A DNA stretch of 54,793 nt from Pseudomonadota bacterium (GTDB lineage: Bacteria > Pseudomonadota > Alphaproteobacteria > 16-39-46): the NCBI GenBank assembly GCA_018242545.1, contig JAFEBT010000004.1:1-54793 (forward strand), given 5' to 3'. Shown piece by piece: positions 44,201 to 54,531 of the stretch. Numbering within the stretch: the stretch's first letter is position 1; the number at the start of each line of letters is the position of its first letter. Position numbers and translations under genes: made by a program. The notes under the pieces were generated by a model that saw only the letters and a list, made by a program, of their open reading frames with translations, was not told the DNA's origin and did not search any database.

Positions 44201-44275
44201 TGGTGGGCACAAGAGGGTTTGAACCTCTGACCCCTACGATGTCAACGTAGTGCTCTACCACTGAGCTATGCGCCC
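44201..44275 (-). tRNA. tRNA-Val (anticodon GAC)
   Basis: On the minus strand the 75-nt gene has acceptor GGGCGCA pairing with TGTGCCC (one G-U), discriminator A and an encoded CCA. The D arm is AGCTCAGTGGTAGAGC, and the anticodon stem CTACG/CGTAG encloses TTGACAT, giving anticodon GAC. The T arm has GGTTCAAACCC. All canonical pairs are intact. Confidence 0.97.
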
Positions 44276-44352
44276 ATATTTAGGACTTAAACTCCAATAC
44301 CATAGGTTTATTTTGGATGCAAGCCTTTCGATTAAGGATTATTATTTGCCAA

Positions 44353-44381
44353 ACGAGTGGAGGCATTATACCTCCGCTCGT
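44353..44381 (-). terminator. Probable terminator of the 2380-aa protein gene
   Basis: Arms ACGAGTGGAGG and CCTCCGCTCGT (44353-44363, 44371-44381) pair with one wobble around CATTATA, 25 bp beyond the stop of the giant gene. The following minus-strand bases are only mildly T-rich. Confidence 0.6.
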
Positions 44382-44405
44382 CTTTAAGAATAATTAGACC
44401 TTTAT

Positions 44406-47400
44406 TCAATCTAAAGAAGCAGCTAAGCCTTTCTCTTTAGAACCAGCAACCGGTGCAGATGCTGCTGCAATTGCTTGCTCAATTTGATCTCTCAGTGCAC
44501 TCCTCATATGAGGTTTAAACTCATCCTCAAAGGAACTTTCTAAAAGATCTGAAAAAAGCTCTATCTGCTCTAAAAACCATCTTTGTTTTTGAGCACCTAA
44601 GTTCAAGCTTTGAATCTGGCTTGTTCCAAATTGCCTGAATGCTAAGGCCGCCTCTATAGATGTAGACTCCTTGGTTATACCAGCATTCCTTAAATTACGT
44701 ATAACCCATTGTTTATTCTCTTCTTCTCCACGCTCATTTGTTTCTCTAAAGTTACATTGAGCAATAAAGAATTTTGCTGATTGGATAGCAAAGGGCCTTC
44801 TTAGAACGGCATCTATTTCAGGATCAATTCCCCCCAATGCCGTAAATGGCCTTTCTGCGACACCTTCAGAACAACTCGTATGGTCAGCATAAGCATTCAA
44901 AGAATCCATAATAAACCCTCTCATCCACATATCGATCTTATCGGGATAAAATCTTTCTAAGAAGGTATGTATTTTTTGAAGAGAATTTTGAACGAGTGAA
45001 ATTTCTATACCTGTTTGAAGCTGGGCAATAGCATTGGGATATCGCTCAGATGAAACATTCTCCTTAACCCATGCTTTTATAAATGCAAATGTCTCTCCAT
45101 ATGTTTTAATAACAATCTCTGCACCCTGAGCAATAGAGCTTAGCTTACGATTGATAATATGAATAACACCGTCCTCGATTCGGCCACCTTCATCCGTTGC
45201 CTCATGCATAAAGTTATGAATCTCACGCGCAATGATGCCTTGTCTTCTTATTTCTTCTGCAACTGTTGGTTGTCTTTGAGCCGCTGCAGCGCCTGCCATT
45301 CTTCGAGCTAAAGGTTGAGGACGAAAACGTATAAGTGTCTCTTCTATGATCTCTCCCCATCTGTGAAGATTTTGTTCACGAGCAATACCTGTAATCATTT
45401 CATTTAATCTCTGGGGAGGCACAAGCTGAAAGAGCTCTGCTCCAGAAATTTCTAAAACATTTAAGAAAACCTGTAGCCGATCGTCCGGAATAGGAGCTTC
45501 TGATAAGAAGGTAAGAAGCTCTAGGCGCTGGCGCATATTTGTAAAAGCAGGAATCATATCATTTAGAATCCTTTTTTGTTCCGCACTCAGCCTTGCTCGA
45601 TTCTCACGCGCATAAGAAAGGAAAACCGACCGCATGAACTCTTTTCCATCGCTTGAAAGCACACCTCTTTCTTGTGCACTTTGTGGTAGCTGGGGATGCC
45701 AGCAACCATTATATGTTTTCCCTGTGGCTGGATCATAATAATACCGATGCCTATCTCGCAAATATTCATCCAAATATGAGAATTGTTCGTTTTCATTCAA
45801 AAAATGTACTAAAACGCGTTTTATTTCCTCCCTTAATTCTACAATTCCCGTGTTTATAAGCTTAATCGCAATATTCATATATATCTTTGGAGAAAGTAGG
45901 GTATTTGTAGGTTGGATAAGAGATAATAATACTACAGCGCCTCTCTTTTTTTGAATTTCTGGAATATCAAGGTCAATAAATTCTTTTCCAATCTCCATTA
46001 ATTTTTTCAAAGAAAGCGCCTGATCTCGACTCTCAAGAAGAGTCAATGTAAACTTTCTGCCTTCTTCTTTTTCCGCTTCAGTTTGACCAAACTTTGCAAG
46101 ATAAACAGAAATTTCTTTTTGAGCTAATAAAAGTCTTTCACGCTGAATCTCTTCTTGTGGTCTTCTGTCATTTCCAGGCCAATAATTATTATCTCCCTCT
46201 AAAAGATAAGGATCCTTCATAAGTGACATAAGAATGCTCCCTGCTCCAGCAGGTGCGATCGTCCTATATCCATATTTCACAAGGAACAATCCAGCCTCTC
46301 TCCGCTCATTTACGTCGGTTCTTGGATCAACGAGAACAGACCATAAAAGAACACGCGCTCTTTCTTTTTGGTTCTCTTCTTCTACATTAATACCGTGCCG
46401 ATAAGAAAGCATATTTTTTGAGGTGCGTAAACGCATCTCAGGAGAGGTATCAGGATGTTCCATAAGCGTTAATAAAGCATCAAATGCTTTTGTATGATAA
46501 GGCGTTGTGGACGCATTCGAAGAGTTCGAAAAGTTTTCTGTCATTTGATTTACAGCATCGAAACGCTTTTCTAAAGAAAGACCATTTTCAAAATTTAAAA
46601 GAGAATCAATCAATCGCGCATGAATTTTATTCCATAAGGATCTATATTTAACACGCAAATTTCTCAGTTCGTCTGTATCCTGCCAATTAGACTCTGCCTC
46701 CCGTTGAAGCCAACATAAAGAACGCACTATAGACTTACAAATATATGCATCTGTCTCCGGACTTTCAAAAAGAGAAAATAGCATTTTTTCTGCGTCTTGA
46801 GAGATCTCATCTCCTGCCTGTTTAACAGCTCCTATAAGAAACTCCGTCTGTTCCTGTGGATGAATAGTGCCTGCATATTGCTTAATAAGAGAAATACCAA
46901 AGGTACAAGCCTGATCTTTTTGTGACGATGTTCCATATTTAGAAATAGTAGAAGCAACATTAAGACGCGCATTGGGAGAAAGAGAAAGTGTCGCACTCTT
47001 AAGAAGTCTTAAAAGCATCTCACATCCCCCTTCAACATGCTCGGGCGCTCTTTTTGGAGAATCGTAAGAATAATGATCTGCTCCAATCAATATCCTTGCC
47101 ACTTGAATACATTGACCCTCAGAAAGTTCTCCCTGACGTTCTAAAGATCGTAAAAACGTATATGCTGCCGCTTGATGATCCCCCGTCTCCCGATTAAAAA
47201 TTTTGCTTACAAGCTCAATTTTTTCATTTAAAGACAAAGAACTTTCTTCTTTTTGAACAGAAGATAACACGAGACTACAAGCTTCTTCTAATTGTGCAGC
47301 ATTTCCACGTTGAAGAACCCAGCCAAACTCTTTTGATGTGAGTGTAATATCCTCGCTTCGAACAAAAAGGAGTATCCTGGAGCAGACTTCTTCTATTTGT

Positions 47401-50400
47401 GCAGATGTACCATTATGAAAGACATAACTCAGGCTCTCTAAACGATCTTTTAAAGGATAGTCTGGAGAAGTTTCTAATAATTTCAATAAAAGCGTAAGTG
47501 CCTCGTTTTTAACGTCAGTCCCAATAAGTCTCCTTAGGTGCTCCAAACGATTTTTTAAAGACGCCCAATGTGTCTCTTCAGTGACAAGTGAAAATAAAAG
47601 ATCTACTGCATTTTTTTTATGTTCCTTGTCCCCGTTGTCAATCAGTGTTTGAAGTGCGGAGAGACGCGCATTAAAAGAATTCTGCTTTTCTTTTGAAAAA
47701 TCGAACAAAACAGAAAAAGCCTTCTCTCTATGATGCGTTAAGGAAGGGTCTTGAGCTAATCTTGCAAGGAGGTGAAGAGGCGTTATCTCATCATATAATA
47801 CTTTATTTTTCGTCTCAAAAAAGTGCCATAAAAGAGCACACATTTGTTCTTTATGCCGGGGCACACCATATTTGAAAATAAGCTCAATAGCATTATTTTT
47901 GTACCAACCATCATTTTTTATTTCAGGATCTTGAACAAAAGAAAAAACTGCTTCTCCCGCTTTTGCTTTTTCCTCTTCCGACGTGACTTTATGGAAAACT
48001 TCTCTTAACATATTAATATAATCATAGGGGCTTCGGCCCTCCAGGTACCCCATGTTCTCTCTAAATAATATTTGGCTTGCTTGCTTGCTTTGCTCTTCTG
48101 TTCCAAATTTAATAACTGTTCTTGCAATTCTTATGCGCGCTTCCTGGGCTTCCTTTGAAAGAGTACTCTCAGAATGCGCTAAAAAGGATAATAAAAATAC
48201 ACAAATTTGCTCTTCTGGGGTTCTTCCATTTTCTCTTTCAAGCAAAGAAAGCGCAATCTCTTTACGCTCTTCTAAGGATATTGCATCGTTCACTAAAGCA
48301 AGCACTAAAAATGCCTTCGCTTCTTTTCTTGCTTGTTCTGAGGGATAGCAAAAGTCGCGCTTCATTAATCCACGTGCCGTTTCAAGGCGTTCTTCTAAAG
48401 AAAATGTAGCTTTATTCATCAAAGAAAGAAGATAGTTGCTCGCGATGTCACAATGGTCCTTCTCAGCGGACTGGTCTCTTATAATTAGGTGAGCAGCTTC
48501 CTTTAAAATCTCGCAAGGGAGTTGACCAGGCTTTTCGAGAGTTGCGGCTAAGAAACCCTGAACACGATTATTAAAATCATCCCTCCATGCAAATCTTGAA
48601 ATGCATTTGACACGCTTTTCCAAAGAAATCTCATCTTCTGAGTTTTCAAGCACGTCTATGAGACCCTCTGTTATTGTTTTTAAACGTTTTTGATGGGCTG
48701 ATTTACGAGCGGCATCCTGATTATCATAACCCCAACTATACTCATATGAACTATAAAAAAAACTTCCCCATTCGTTATAAGAAAATTCAGGATGCTTCAA
48801 AAGAAGACTCAACATATTAACTTGTTGTGCAAGGCTTCCATGATATACAATCGTATACGCATCTTCTTTCAAATCTTTTACAGATTGAGAAGATGTCATT
48901 CGTAAAAGAATCCGTTCACAGACCTCATGTTTCTGACTTTTAGATCCATGACGAGCAACATAGGTATAAATCCTTGAATCTTCCTCTCCGCCTAAGAAAG
49001 ACATCAGCCCCGTGCATATTTCTTCTTTTTCATTTGGATATACCTCTTCTTCATCACCACGTCCAAAATTTCCAAAAATCTCTGCAATTCGCCAATATTC
49101 GCAAGGAGAACTTTTTACTTTTCGAGCTAAGCCTATTAAAGCATTTTTAGCGATTTCTCTTCGAGCTGGCTCATTTCCGTAAAAAATGAACCGCGCAGCG
49201 TCAATAAGATCATCAGGGGATAAATTTTGAGAATTTTGAAGAAGAGGAAATATAATTCTTTCAGCACGTTGGCGATGTTCAGAAGAGGAGCCCCATCCAA
49301 AAAAACGATGAATTTCATTAGGAAACTTTGAATTTGCAACTCTATTTTCAAGGAAAGAAGAGATGATGTTAAAAGCACGCTCTTTATTTTCTGCATGCTT
49401 TCCCTCAAGAACATTACTCAAAAATCTTTTATATTCGTCTGATAGAGACTCAACCATTTTTAGGGTGTTATCTGCCTCCATAAAAGAAAGCATAAAAGCA
49501 TGTCCTTGGTTTATATCCTCTTGTACTTTAGAACTTTCCATAAGGCCAATTGCCCTTTGAAGGGTTTCAAAAGAAAGCGTTTTTCTTGCCTCATCCCCTA
49601 AAGAGTTTAAAAAAGATAAAACCAATGTTGAAGCACGTTCTCGAGAATATTTTTTATTCGATAGATAGTTATCAAACTCAAAAAGCCACGCCTTAAGCTG
49701 AGAGGCCTCTTTCAAACCCTCCAACCGTTTTTCGAATAATGTAAATGCTGTTTTTGTTTGATCTTGGGAGCCTTTCCATACAAAAAACCTTATGATGCCA
49801 AAATACATGTCCAGAGATAAGGCAGGGTCTTGAGCAATTATGAAGAGACGTCTCAAGGCATCTTCTTTTTGCTCTCCTTGATTTGCTCCGGCAACCATTT
49901 TGAGCAAATCAATTTGCTTTTCTAAAGGAAGACTGTTGACATCATTTAAAAGATACGGATAAGCCACTTTTCTTTGGTCTTCTGTTCCGTTCTCGACAAT
50001 ACATTTCAGAAGATAATATCGATTTTCAGAAGAAAGTGTACTTTGTTGAAAAAAACTTAAAAGGCGGTCACAAGCCTTTTCTTTTTGTGATGGAGGACCA
50101 TTCCGAGCAATCGATATATGCGCATTTATAACATCTTGTGTTGCCTCTAAACCTTGGGCCTTAGAAGAAAGAAGAGCATACAAACGATCTCTTTTAAGAT
50201 CTCTCTCTGTTTGATCCAAAGATTCCATCTGAAAACTGAGGCCATTAATTGTTTCAGTGAACTCTTTCAGAGATTGCAACGGTTCAACACTCTGCACCAA
50301 AGATTCCAAGAGATCAAACAGATACTCGCGTTCCTCTTTATCAGCCTTGCAAAGGCTTAAAAGTTTCCTAGCTGTTTCTAAACGTTCTAAAGGAGGCAAA

Positions 50401-51548
50401 GATTCATTTTTAGCCTGAGAGAATAAAAAGTCATATCCTCTTTCTTTGATTAAGCCCTCTTGATATAACATTTTGTCGGCGATATGCAATCGATCTTTTA
50501 AAGGAATGCTCTCATCAGAAAAAAAGGGAAACAAAATCGCAAAGACCTTCTCGCTATAAGACGTCCTCTCTTCTATACTAAATTCTTCACTTCCCTCATG
50601 CCTTCTATACATCCATGAATATGGATTCTGTACTTCTAAAACGTCAGCTGCAAAACTAAAACGCATTTGTGAAGAAAAAGAAGGGCCTTCCTCTTGTGCA
50701 ATTTCTAAATAAATATCACTTAAAGCCGTTTTCGCTTTTTTTAAGCGAAATCCCCATAGCGAAGCTCGACAGTCCTGAAAGCTCTTGCCTGCTAGAAGAG
50801 CATTTCTAATAACTTGCTTTAATTTTACTTTTCCAAATTCAACTCTTCCTTTATCCATTATTGTTCTAAGAACGCTTACACGCTCTTCAAAAGAAAAAGA
50901 ATCATCTGGATACGTTAAATATTCTCCTAAAAAGGTTTCAGCTTCGGACGATGCCTCTTGGGAACCTTCTAAGAAAAGAAATTCAGCAAATTCTGAACGT
51001 TTTTTCAAAGGATAGGTAGAGTTTCTCATACCTTGTTGTATAGTTCTTTCCAAACTTTGTCTGTATTGAGGCAGACTTTCACCCATCTTTTCAAGCAAGA
51101 AAGTTGTAATTTCTAATTTTGGAAAATCTGGGTGTTGTTCTTCCTCTAAAATTTTTACGAGCGCTCGTGTCGCATGTTCTTTTTGCTTTCTATTTCCCTT
51201 ACAAGCAAGAATCCCCATAGCATCCAACCAGGCTTTTGTTGAAACACTAGAATATTGATCCGCTACTTTCCAAAAAAGACGGCCATTCTCCTTACTTATA
51301 ATAAGATCTTTTACATCTTGAGGAAGCGCTTTCAAGGCATTCTTAAGATCTTCATTTAATTTTGTATTTATATTTTTATGCAGAGAAGAAAGAACAGGCG
51401 AAGTAGAACGACCGCCATCAATAGAATCAACATCAACAGCAGCTTCTTCCATACTAAAAATTTGAGAGGAAAATAAAGAAATTCCCCCAAGAACTCCTAA
51501 TAATATAAAAGGACGAATTAAATTTCTTTTTGAAATAATTTTTTTCAT
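44406..51548 (-). CDS. Giant exported helical-repeat (HEAT/ARM-like solenoid) protein
   Basis: 2380 aa, with a signal peptide (KKIISKRNLIRPFILLGVLGGISLF, written in part; cleavage probably near IFSMEEA). Residues of about 70-2000 are a succession of roughly 36-45-residue helical units. They share a loose pattern in which LSLEERLEIAR-like and KE/QA-x3-LLSFL helices alternate, joined by turns such as KFGTEEQ, RGNAAQL or NGTSAQI. This looks like a HEAT/ARM-type alpha-solenoid. The last 330 residues differ: an alpha-helical module with RIEDGVIHIINRKL, a Cys-containing HTSCSEGVAERPFTALGGID, and WVIRNLRNAGITKES. AAAGG lies near the ATG. No repeat family can be named with certainty; a host-interaction or surface role is inference. 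Confidence 0.85.
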   Translation of the reverse strand: MKKIISKRNLIRPFILLGVLGGISLFSSQIFSMEEAAVDVDSIDGGRSTSPVLSSLHKNINTKLNEDLKNALKALPQDVKDLIISKENGRLFWKVADQYSSVSTKAWLDAMGILACKGNRKQKEHATRALVKILEEEQHPDFPKLEITTFLLEKMGESLPQYRQSLERTIQQGMRNSTYPLKKRSEFAEFLFLEGSQEASSEAETFLGEYLTYPDDSFSFEERVSVLRTIMDKGRVEFGKVKLKQVIRNALLAGKSFQDCRASLWGFRLKKAKTALSDIYLEIAQEEGPSFSSQMRFSFAADVLEVQNPYSWMYRRHEGSEEFSIEERTSYSEKVFAILFPFFSDESIPLKDRLHIADKMLYQEGLIKERGYDFLFSQAKNESLPPLERLETARKLLSLCKADKEEREYLFDLLESLVQSVEPLQSLKEFTETINGLSFQMESLDQTERDLKRDRLYALLSSKAQGLEATQDVINAHISIARNGPPSQKEKACDRLLSFFQQSTLSSENRYYLLKCIVENGTEDQRKVAYPYLLNDVNSLPLEKQIDLLKMVAGANQGEQKEDALRRLFIIAQDPALSLDMYFGIIRFFVWKGSQDQTKTAFTLFEKRLEGLKEASQLKAWLFEFDNYLSNKKYSRERASTLVLSFLNSLGDEARKTLSFETLQRAIGLMESSKVQEDINQGHAFMLSFMEADNTLKMVESLSDEYKRFLSNVLEGKHAENKERAFNIISSFLENRVANSKFPNEIHRFFGWGSSSEHRQRAERIIFPLLQNSQNLSPDDLIDAARFIFYGNEPARREIAKNALIGLARKVKSSPCEYWRIAEIFGNFGRGDEEEVYPNEKEEICTGLMSFLGGEEDSRIYTYVARHGSKSQKHEVCERILLRMTSSQSVKDLKEDAYTIVYHGSLAQQVNMLSLLLKHPEFSYNEWGSFFYSSYEYSWGYDNQDAARKSAHQKRLKTITEGLIDVLENSEDEISLEKRVKCISRFAWRDDFNNRVQGFLAATLEKPGQLPCEILKEAAHLIIRDQSAEKDHCDIASNYLLSLMNKATFSLEERLETARGLMKRDFCYPSEQARKEAKAFLVLALVNDAISLEERKEIALSLLERENGRTPEEQICVFLLSFLAHSESTLSKEAQEARIRIARTVIKFGTEEQSKQASQILFRENMGYLEGRSPYDYINMLREVFHKVTSEEEKAKAGEAVFSFVQDPEIKNDGWYKNNAIELIFKYGVPRHKEQMCALLWHFFETKNKVLYDEITPLHLLARLAQDPSLTHHREKAFSVLFDFSKEKQNSFNARLSALQTLIDNGDKEHKKNAVDLLFSLVTEETHWASLKNRLEHLRRLIGTDVKNEALTLLLKLLETSPDYPLKDRLESLSYVFHNGTSAQIEEVCSRILLFVRSEDITLTSKEFGWVLQRGNAAQLEEACSLVLSSVQKEESSLSLNEKIELVSKIFNRETGDHQAAAYTFLRSLERQGELSEGQCIQVARILIGADHYSYDSPKRAPEHVEGGCEMLLRLLKSATLSLSPNARLNVASTISKYGTSSQKDQACTFGISLIKQYAGTIHPQEQTEFLIGAVKQAGDEISQDAEKMLFSLFESPETDAYICKSIVRSLCWLQREAESNWQDTDELRNLRVKYRSLWNKIHARLIDSLLNFENGLSLEKRFDAVNQMTENFSNSSNASTTPYHTKAFDALLTLMEHPDTSPEMRLRTSKNMLSYRHGINVEEENQKERARVLLWSVLVDPRTDVNERREAGLFLVKYGYRTIAPAGAGSILMSLMKDPYLLEGDNNYWPGNDRRPQEEIQRERLLLAQKEISVYLAKFGQTEAEKEEGRKFTLTLLESRDQALSLKKLMEIGKEFIDLDIPEIQKKRGAVVLLSLIQPTNTLLSPKIYMNIAIKLINTGIVELREEIKRVLVHFLNENEQFSYLDEYLRDRHRYYYDPATGKTYNGCWHPQLPQSAQERGVLSSDGKEFMRSVFLSYARENRARLSAEQKRILNDMIPAFTNMRQRLELLTFLSEAPIPDDRLQVFLNVLEISGAELFQLVPPQRLNEMITGIAREQNLHRWGEIIEETLIRFRPQPLARRMAGAAAAQRQPTVAEEIRRQGIIAREIHNFMHEATDEGGRIEDGVIHIINRKLSSIAQGAEIVIKTYGETFAFIKAWVKENVSSERYPNAIAQLQTGIEISLVQNSLQKIHTFLERFYPDKIDMWMRGFIMDSLNAYADHTSCSEGVAERPFTALGGIDPEIDAVLRRPFAIQSAKFFIAQCNFRETNERGEEENKQWVIRNLRNAGITKESTSIEAALAFRQFGTSQIQSLNLGAQKQRWFLEQIELFSDLLESSFEDEFKPHMRSALRDQIEQAIAAASAPVAGSKEKGLAASLD

Positions 51549-51919
51549 GTTATGCCTTTAGATTAAAAATTTCCATAATGAATTATTAATAAATAATAAA
51601 TGTAATATGAGCTTATTAAACAAATAATATAAATTTTGTTTTTTTCAATCTTATTTTATATTTAATTGGAGCAACAGCCTGATTTTATTTCCAATTTTTA
51701 TTCAAGAACTTTTTTTCATTTCTAAATTTTCCCAAATTTTCTCAAGAAGGATAATCTTCCTTCTTTAAAAATTCTTTTTCTCTCAAAAAAAGAGAGTTTT
51801 CATAAGATCTTTATTTTAAATTAAAAAACACGAAATAAAAGGACTCCTCAAACAAGGTGAATGCTTTCCATTCATCATCTTATATGGTATTGTTAAAAAA
51901 AATAAAAGGAGAACCAAAT
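51549..51919. other. Divergent intergenic region upstream of the giant gene and mscS-like gene
   Basis: 371 bp, very AT-rich. A short hairpin AAGAAGGA/TCCTTCTT lies at 51744-51751 and 51758-51765 with a T-rich run to its right; as neither neighbour ends here, it is not an obvious terminator. A frame from GTG 51857 runs into the channel gene but would translate its ribosome binding site. I cannot fix promoters. Confidence 0.4.
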
Positions 51920-53998
51920 TTGATCATTTTAAATAAAAGCTTGCAATTTTTAAGCATTATCGTTCCTGTCTTCATTGTAATAAGCCTTTTTACTGCCCCT
52001 TCTCATGGAAACCCTGAAGAAAATTTTCTTCAGTCAGCAGGATTATCCATGGTTGAATCGACGCATTCTAATTCTTCCATACAACATAATCCATGGCTTT
52101 CCAATACCTTTTCTCATCTTTCAGAGGCGGTGCGCCTTCGAACGTCAGAGATTGTTGTTTATGTTGAAAAAATTGCGGCACTTCCAGGTTATCTCAATAC
52201 AATAATCGAGCAAAACAATAAAAAAGATATTTTAAAAAAAGTAGGTATGCTCAGTTATAAAATTATAGTAAGTCTTTTTATTGCTTTTTTATCAGCGTTT
52301 TTCATCTCTTTTATTCAAAAAAAAGTTTTTCAAAGATTTAAGTCTCTTCCGCCCCTTTGGTCTTCTCTTGGATCAATATTTTTATCCCCCCTTTCCTTCT
52401 TTATTATAGGATTTATTTCTTTAAGCCTTTTTATTGAAAACACTTTTTTTAGATCTTTTTTTATTGATTTTATTACTTTAATAACAGCTTTATGGATTTG
52501 TTTAAGTTCCTTAAATTATTTTGATAGGACAAAGCCTTCTTCAGAACTTATTTCTTCTCTTACGCTTCCCTTGCGTTCTCTTATCTATTGGATATGGAGT
52601 TTTATTGCCTTAAATGTCCTGCTTAAATATGCAAAGGTCCCTTCCCTCTTATCGGGGATTTTTTTTGGAATTCTTGGATTTATTATTTTTTCTCTTTTCA
52701 CAAATTTTGTTTTAAAATTGCGGCCTGCTTTTGACACCTGGATTAAACAAAAAAACATCTTACAAAGATTTCATTTAACGTCACCTTTTTTTCAATTTTT
52801 AGCAGATCATTGCCATCTTTTTGTCATCGGATCTGGCTTCTTTATCTATCTTTCATGGACCTTTAAAGAAGATACAAGAACTTTTTTCATCCGCATCTTT
52901 TCCTCATTTCTTATTATTATTCTCATTCAATTAAGCTTTCTTTTATGGCATTTTCTTTTAAAATTATGGACAGATACGGACTCTCTTTTGAGCCGATTCG
53001 ATCCGATTTATTCAAGACATATTACAAAATCACTTCATTTTATGGGATGGCTTTTTCATGCCTTTTTTTATGGGATAGGCTTTGTTCTTATTGGAAAAGT
53101 TTGGAAATGTGATCTTATTGGCTGGATTGATGAAACGTTTCAAACAAAATCATTAAACATTACAATTGATATCAGTATTACTTTAATCTTAGGAATATTA
53201 ATCTGGCAATTAACAGAAGCGCTTTTTGAAAAATATCTTCAGTCTCTTTCACAAAGACTTAAAGGGTCACAACGGGAAAAAAATGCTCAGATGCAAAGAC
53301 TTCGGACAATCTTGCCTGTCTTTCAAAATGGGTTAAGATGGATTTTAAGTTCTATTCTATTGCTGATGATGCTTGCACAGGCCGGTGTTGATACCACGCC
53401 TCTTTTAACGGGTCTTGGTATTTTTGGGCTCGCGTTAAGTTTTGGTTCACAAAGCCTTGTAAAAGATTTTATAAACGGTCTTAATATTCTCTTAGATGGA
53501 TCTTTAAATATTGGTGATGTTGTTCTCCTTGGAAACTGTAAAGGTGTTGTTGAAAACTTAACGCTTCGAAATGTTGAGCTCAGAGACATTGACACAGGTG
53601 CCATTCACATTGTTCCTTTCAGTCAAGTGGAAATTATTTCAAACTTTTCCAAAGAGTATACATTTTGCTCTTTTGAGGTCGAAGTTTTAGAAAGTGAAGA
53701 TCTGAATTTGGTTTCAACAACCATTCAAAATGTTTTAAAAGAGATGATGGAAGACCCCACAACAAAGGATATGGTATTAAGTGAAGCAACGATTTGGGGC
53801 ATTAAAAGGATGGATGGATTAAAAATTGCAATTGATGGAAGGTTTAAATCTGGTGTTTATATTAGTGGCAATGTCAAATCTGAGTTTAACAAACGTCTCC
53901 AACAAGCCTGCAAATTAAATAAAATTAATCTTTCTTCTCCCGCTGAAATTGTATATCTTTCTTCTATGAAGAATACATTTAAAGGAGAACCATTATGA
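51920..53998 (+). CDS. MscS-family mechanosensitive channel, large multi-helix type
   Basis: I set the start at TTG 51920, since AAAGGAG (51905-51911) lies 8 nt before it; a GTG at 51857 would translate that site as KIKGE. The 692-aa product begins with a signal-like hydrophobic segment ending PSHG. About ten further membrane helices follow (for example LSPLSFFIIGFISLSLF). The MscS core at the C-terminus includes LLTGLGIFGLALSFGSQSLV, the pore-lining TM3. It is followed by DFINGLNILLDGSLNIGDVV and the beta domain with LRNVELRDIDTGAIHIVPFSQV. It releases solutes on osmotic downshock. The next gene overlaps by 4 bp. Confidence 0.9.
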   Translation: MIILNKSLQFLSIIVPVFIVISLFTAPSHGNPEENFLQSAGLSMVESTHSNSSIQHNPWLSNTFSHLSEAVRLRTSEIVVYVEKIAALPGYLNTIIEQNNKKDILKKVGMLSYKIIVSLFIAFLSAFFISFIQKKVFQRFKSLPPLWSSLGSIFLSPLSFFIIGFISLSLFIENTFFRSFFIDFITLITALWICLSSLNYFDRTKPSSELISSLTLPLRSLIYWIWSFIALNVLLKYAKVPSLLSGIFFGILGFIIFSLFTNFVLKLRPAFDTWIKQKNILQRFHLTSPFFQFLADHCHLFVIGSGFFIYLSWTFKEDTRTFFIRIFSSFLIIILIQLSFLLWHFLLKLWTDTDSLLSRFDPIYSRHITKSLHFMGWLFHAFFYGIGFVLIGKVWKCDLIGWIDETFQTKSLNITIDISITLILGILIWQLTEALFEKYLQSLSQRLKGSQREKNAQMQRLRTILPVFQNGLRWILSSILLLMMLAQAGVDTTPLLTGLGIFGLALSFGSQSLVKDFINGLNILLDGSLNIGDVVLLGNCKGVVENLTLRNVELRDIDTGAIHIVPFSQVEIISNFSKEYTFCSFEVEVLESEDLNLVSTTIQNVLKEMMEDPTTKDMVLSEATIWGIKRMDGLKIAIDGRFKSGVYISGNVKSEFNKRLQQACKLNKINLSSPAEIVYLSSMKNTFKGEPL

Positions 53999-54531
53999 GA
54001 CATTTATTATTCCCTTGCCTTTTTTTATGCCTTCCTTTGACTGCCTGCAATACACCCAATCTGGGGCCTCAAGTATCCCTCAATGAAAAAGAATTTATAG
54101 ACTTTTCTTTAGATGCAAGAACCATCGAATTTAAATCAACTTACAGTGAGCTCACAACAAATATCTATGTAAATCAACTAATGCAAGCCCTTGAAAATTG
54201 GGCGCGCGCGCACTTTAAAACAACATCTTCACAGGGTCATGCACTTATTGAGTTTGATGAAGTGGTGGGTCAAGATGTCCTCTTAGAAAAAAAACCTGGA
54301 ACACTTCTAACAAGAGAGCAAGCTGGAAGGTTAGAAGGCGCTATTGCTCTTAAGATTTCAATTCAGAATGACCGTGGATTCAGGCAAAAATATTTAGAAG
54401 TCAGGACCAACCGCTCCCAGACCTATCCTGAAAATGCGACACTGCTCGAAAAAGAAAAGATATGGCGTTCTGTCATTAATTCAATTCTTAATGCATTAAA
54501 CAGCAAACTCAAAGAAGCCATGGGTGATTAA
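53995..54531 (+). CDS. Putative lipoprotein, translationally coupled to the MscS-family gene
   Basis: 178-aa protein with a lipoprotein signal (MRHLLFPCLFLCLPLTAC, lipobox LTAC, Cys18). The mature protein looks globular: strands with IYVNQLMQALENWARAHF, ALIEFDEVV, AIALKISIQNDRG and a final helix NSILNALNSKLKEAMG. I recognise no named family, though it resembles small periplasmic lipoproteins of alphaproteobacteria. Its ATG overlaps the channel stop (ATGA, 53995-53998) and AAAGGAG lies inside the channel gene's end. The product is probably anchored in the periplasm near the channel. Confidence 0.8.
   Translation: MRHLLFPCLFLCLPLTACNTPNLGPQVSLNEKEFIDFSLDARTIEFKSTYSELTTNIYVNQLMQALENWARAHFKTTSSQGHALIEFDEVVGQDVLLEKKPGTLLTREQAGRLEGAIALKISIQNDRGFRQKYLEVRTNRSQTYPENATLLEKEKIWRSVINSILNALNSKLKEAMGD

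Noticed and set aside
48052-48409. Plus-strand ORFs of 95-98 aa antisense to the giant gene
   Set aside because: Ser/Leu-rich products explained by the coding bias of the opposite strand; no ribosome binding site or family features.
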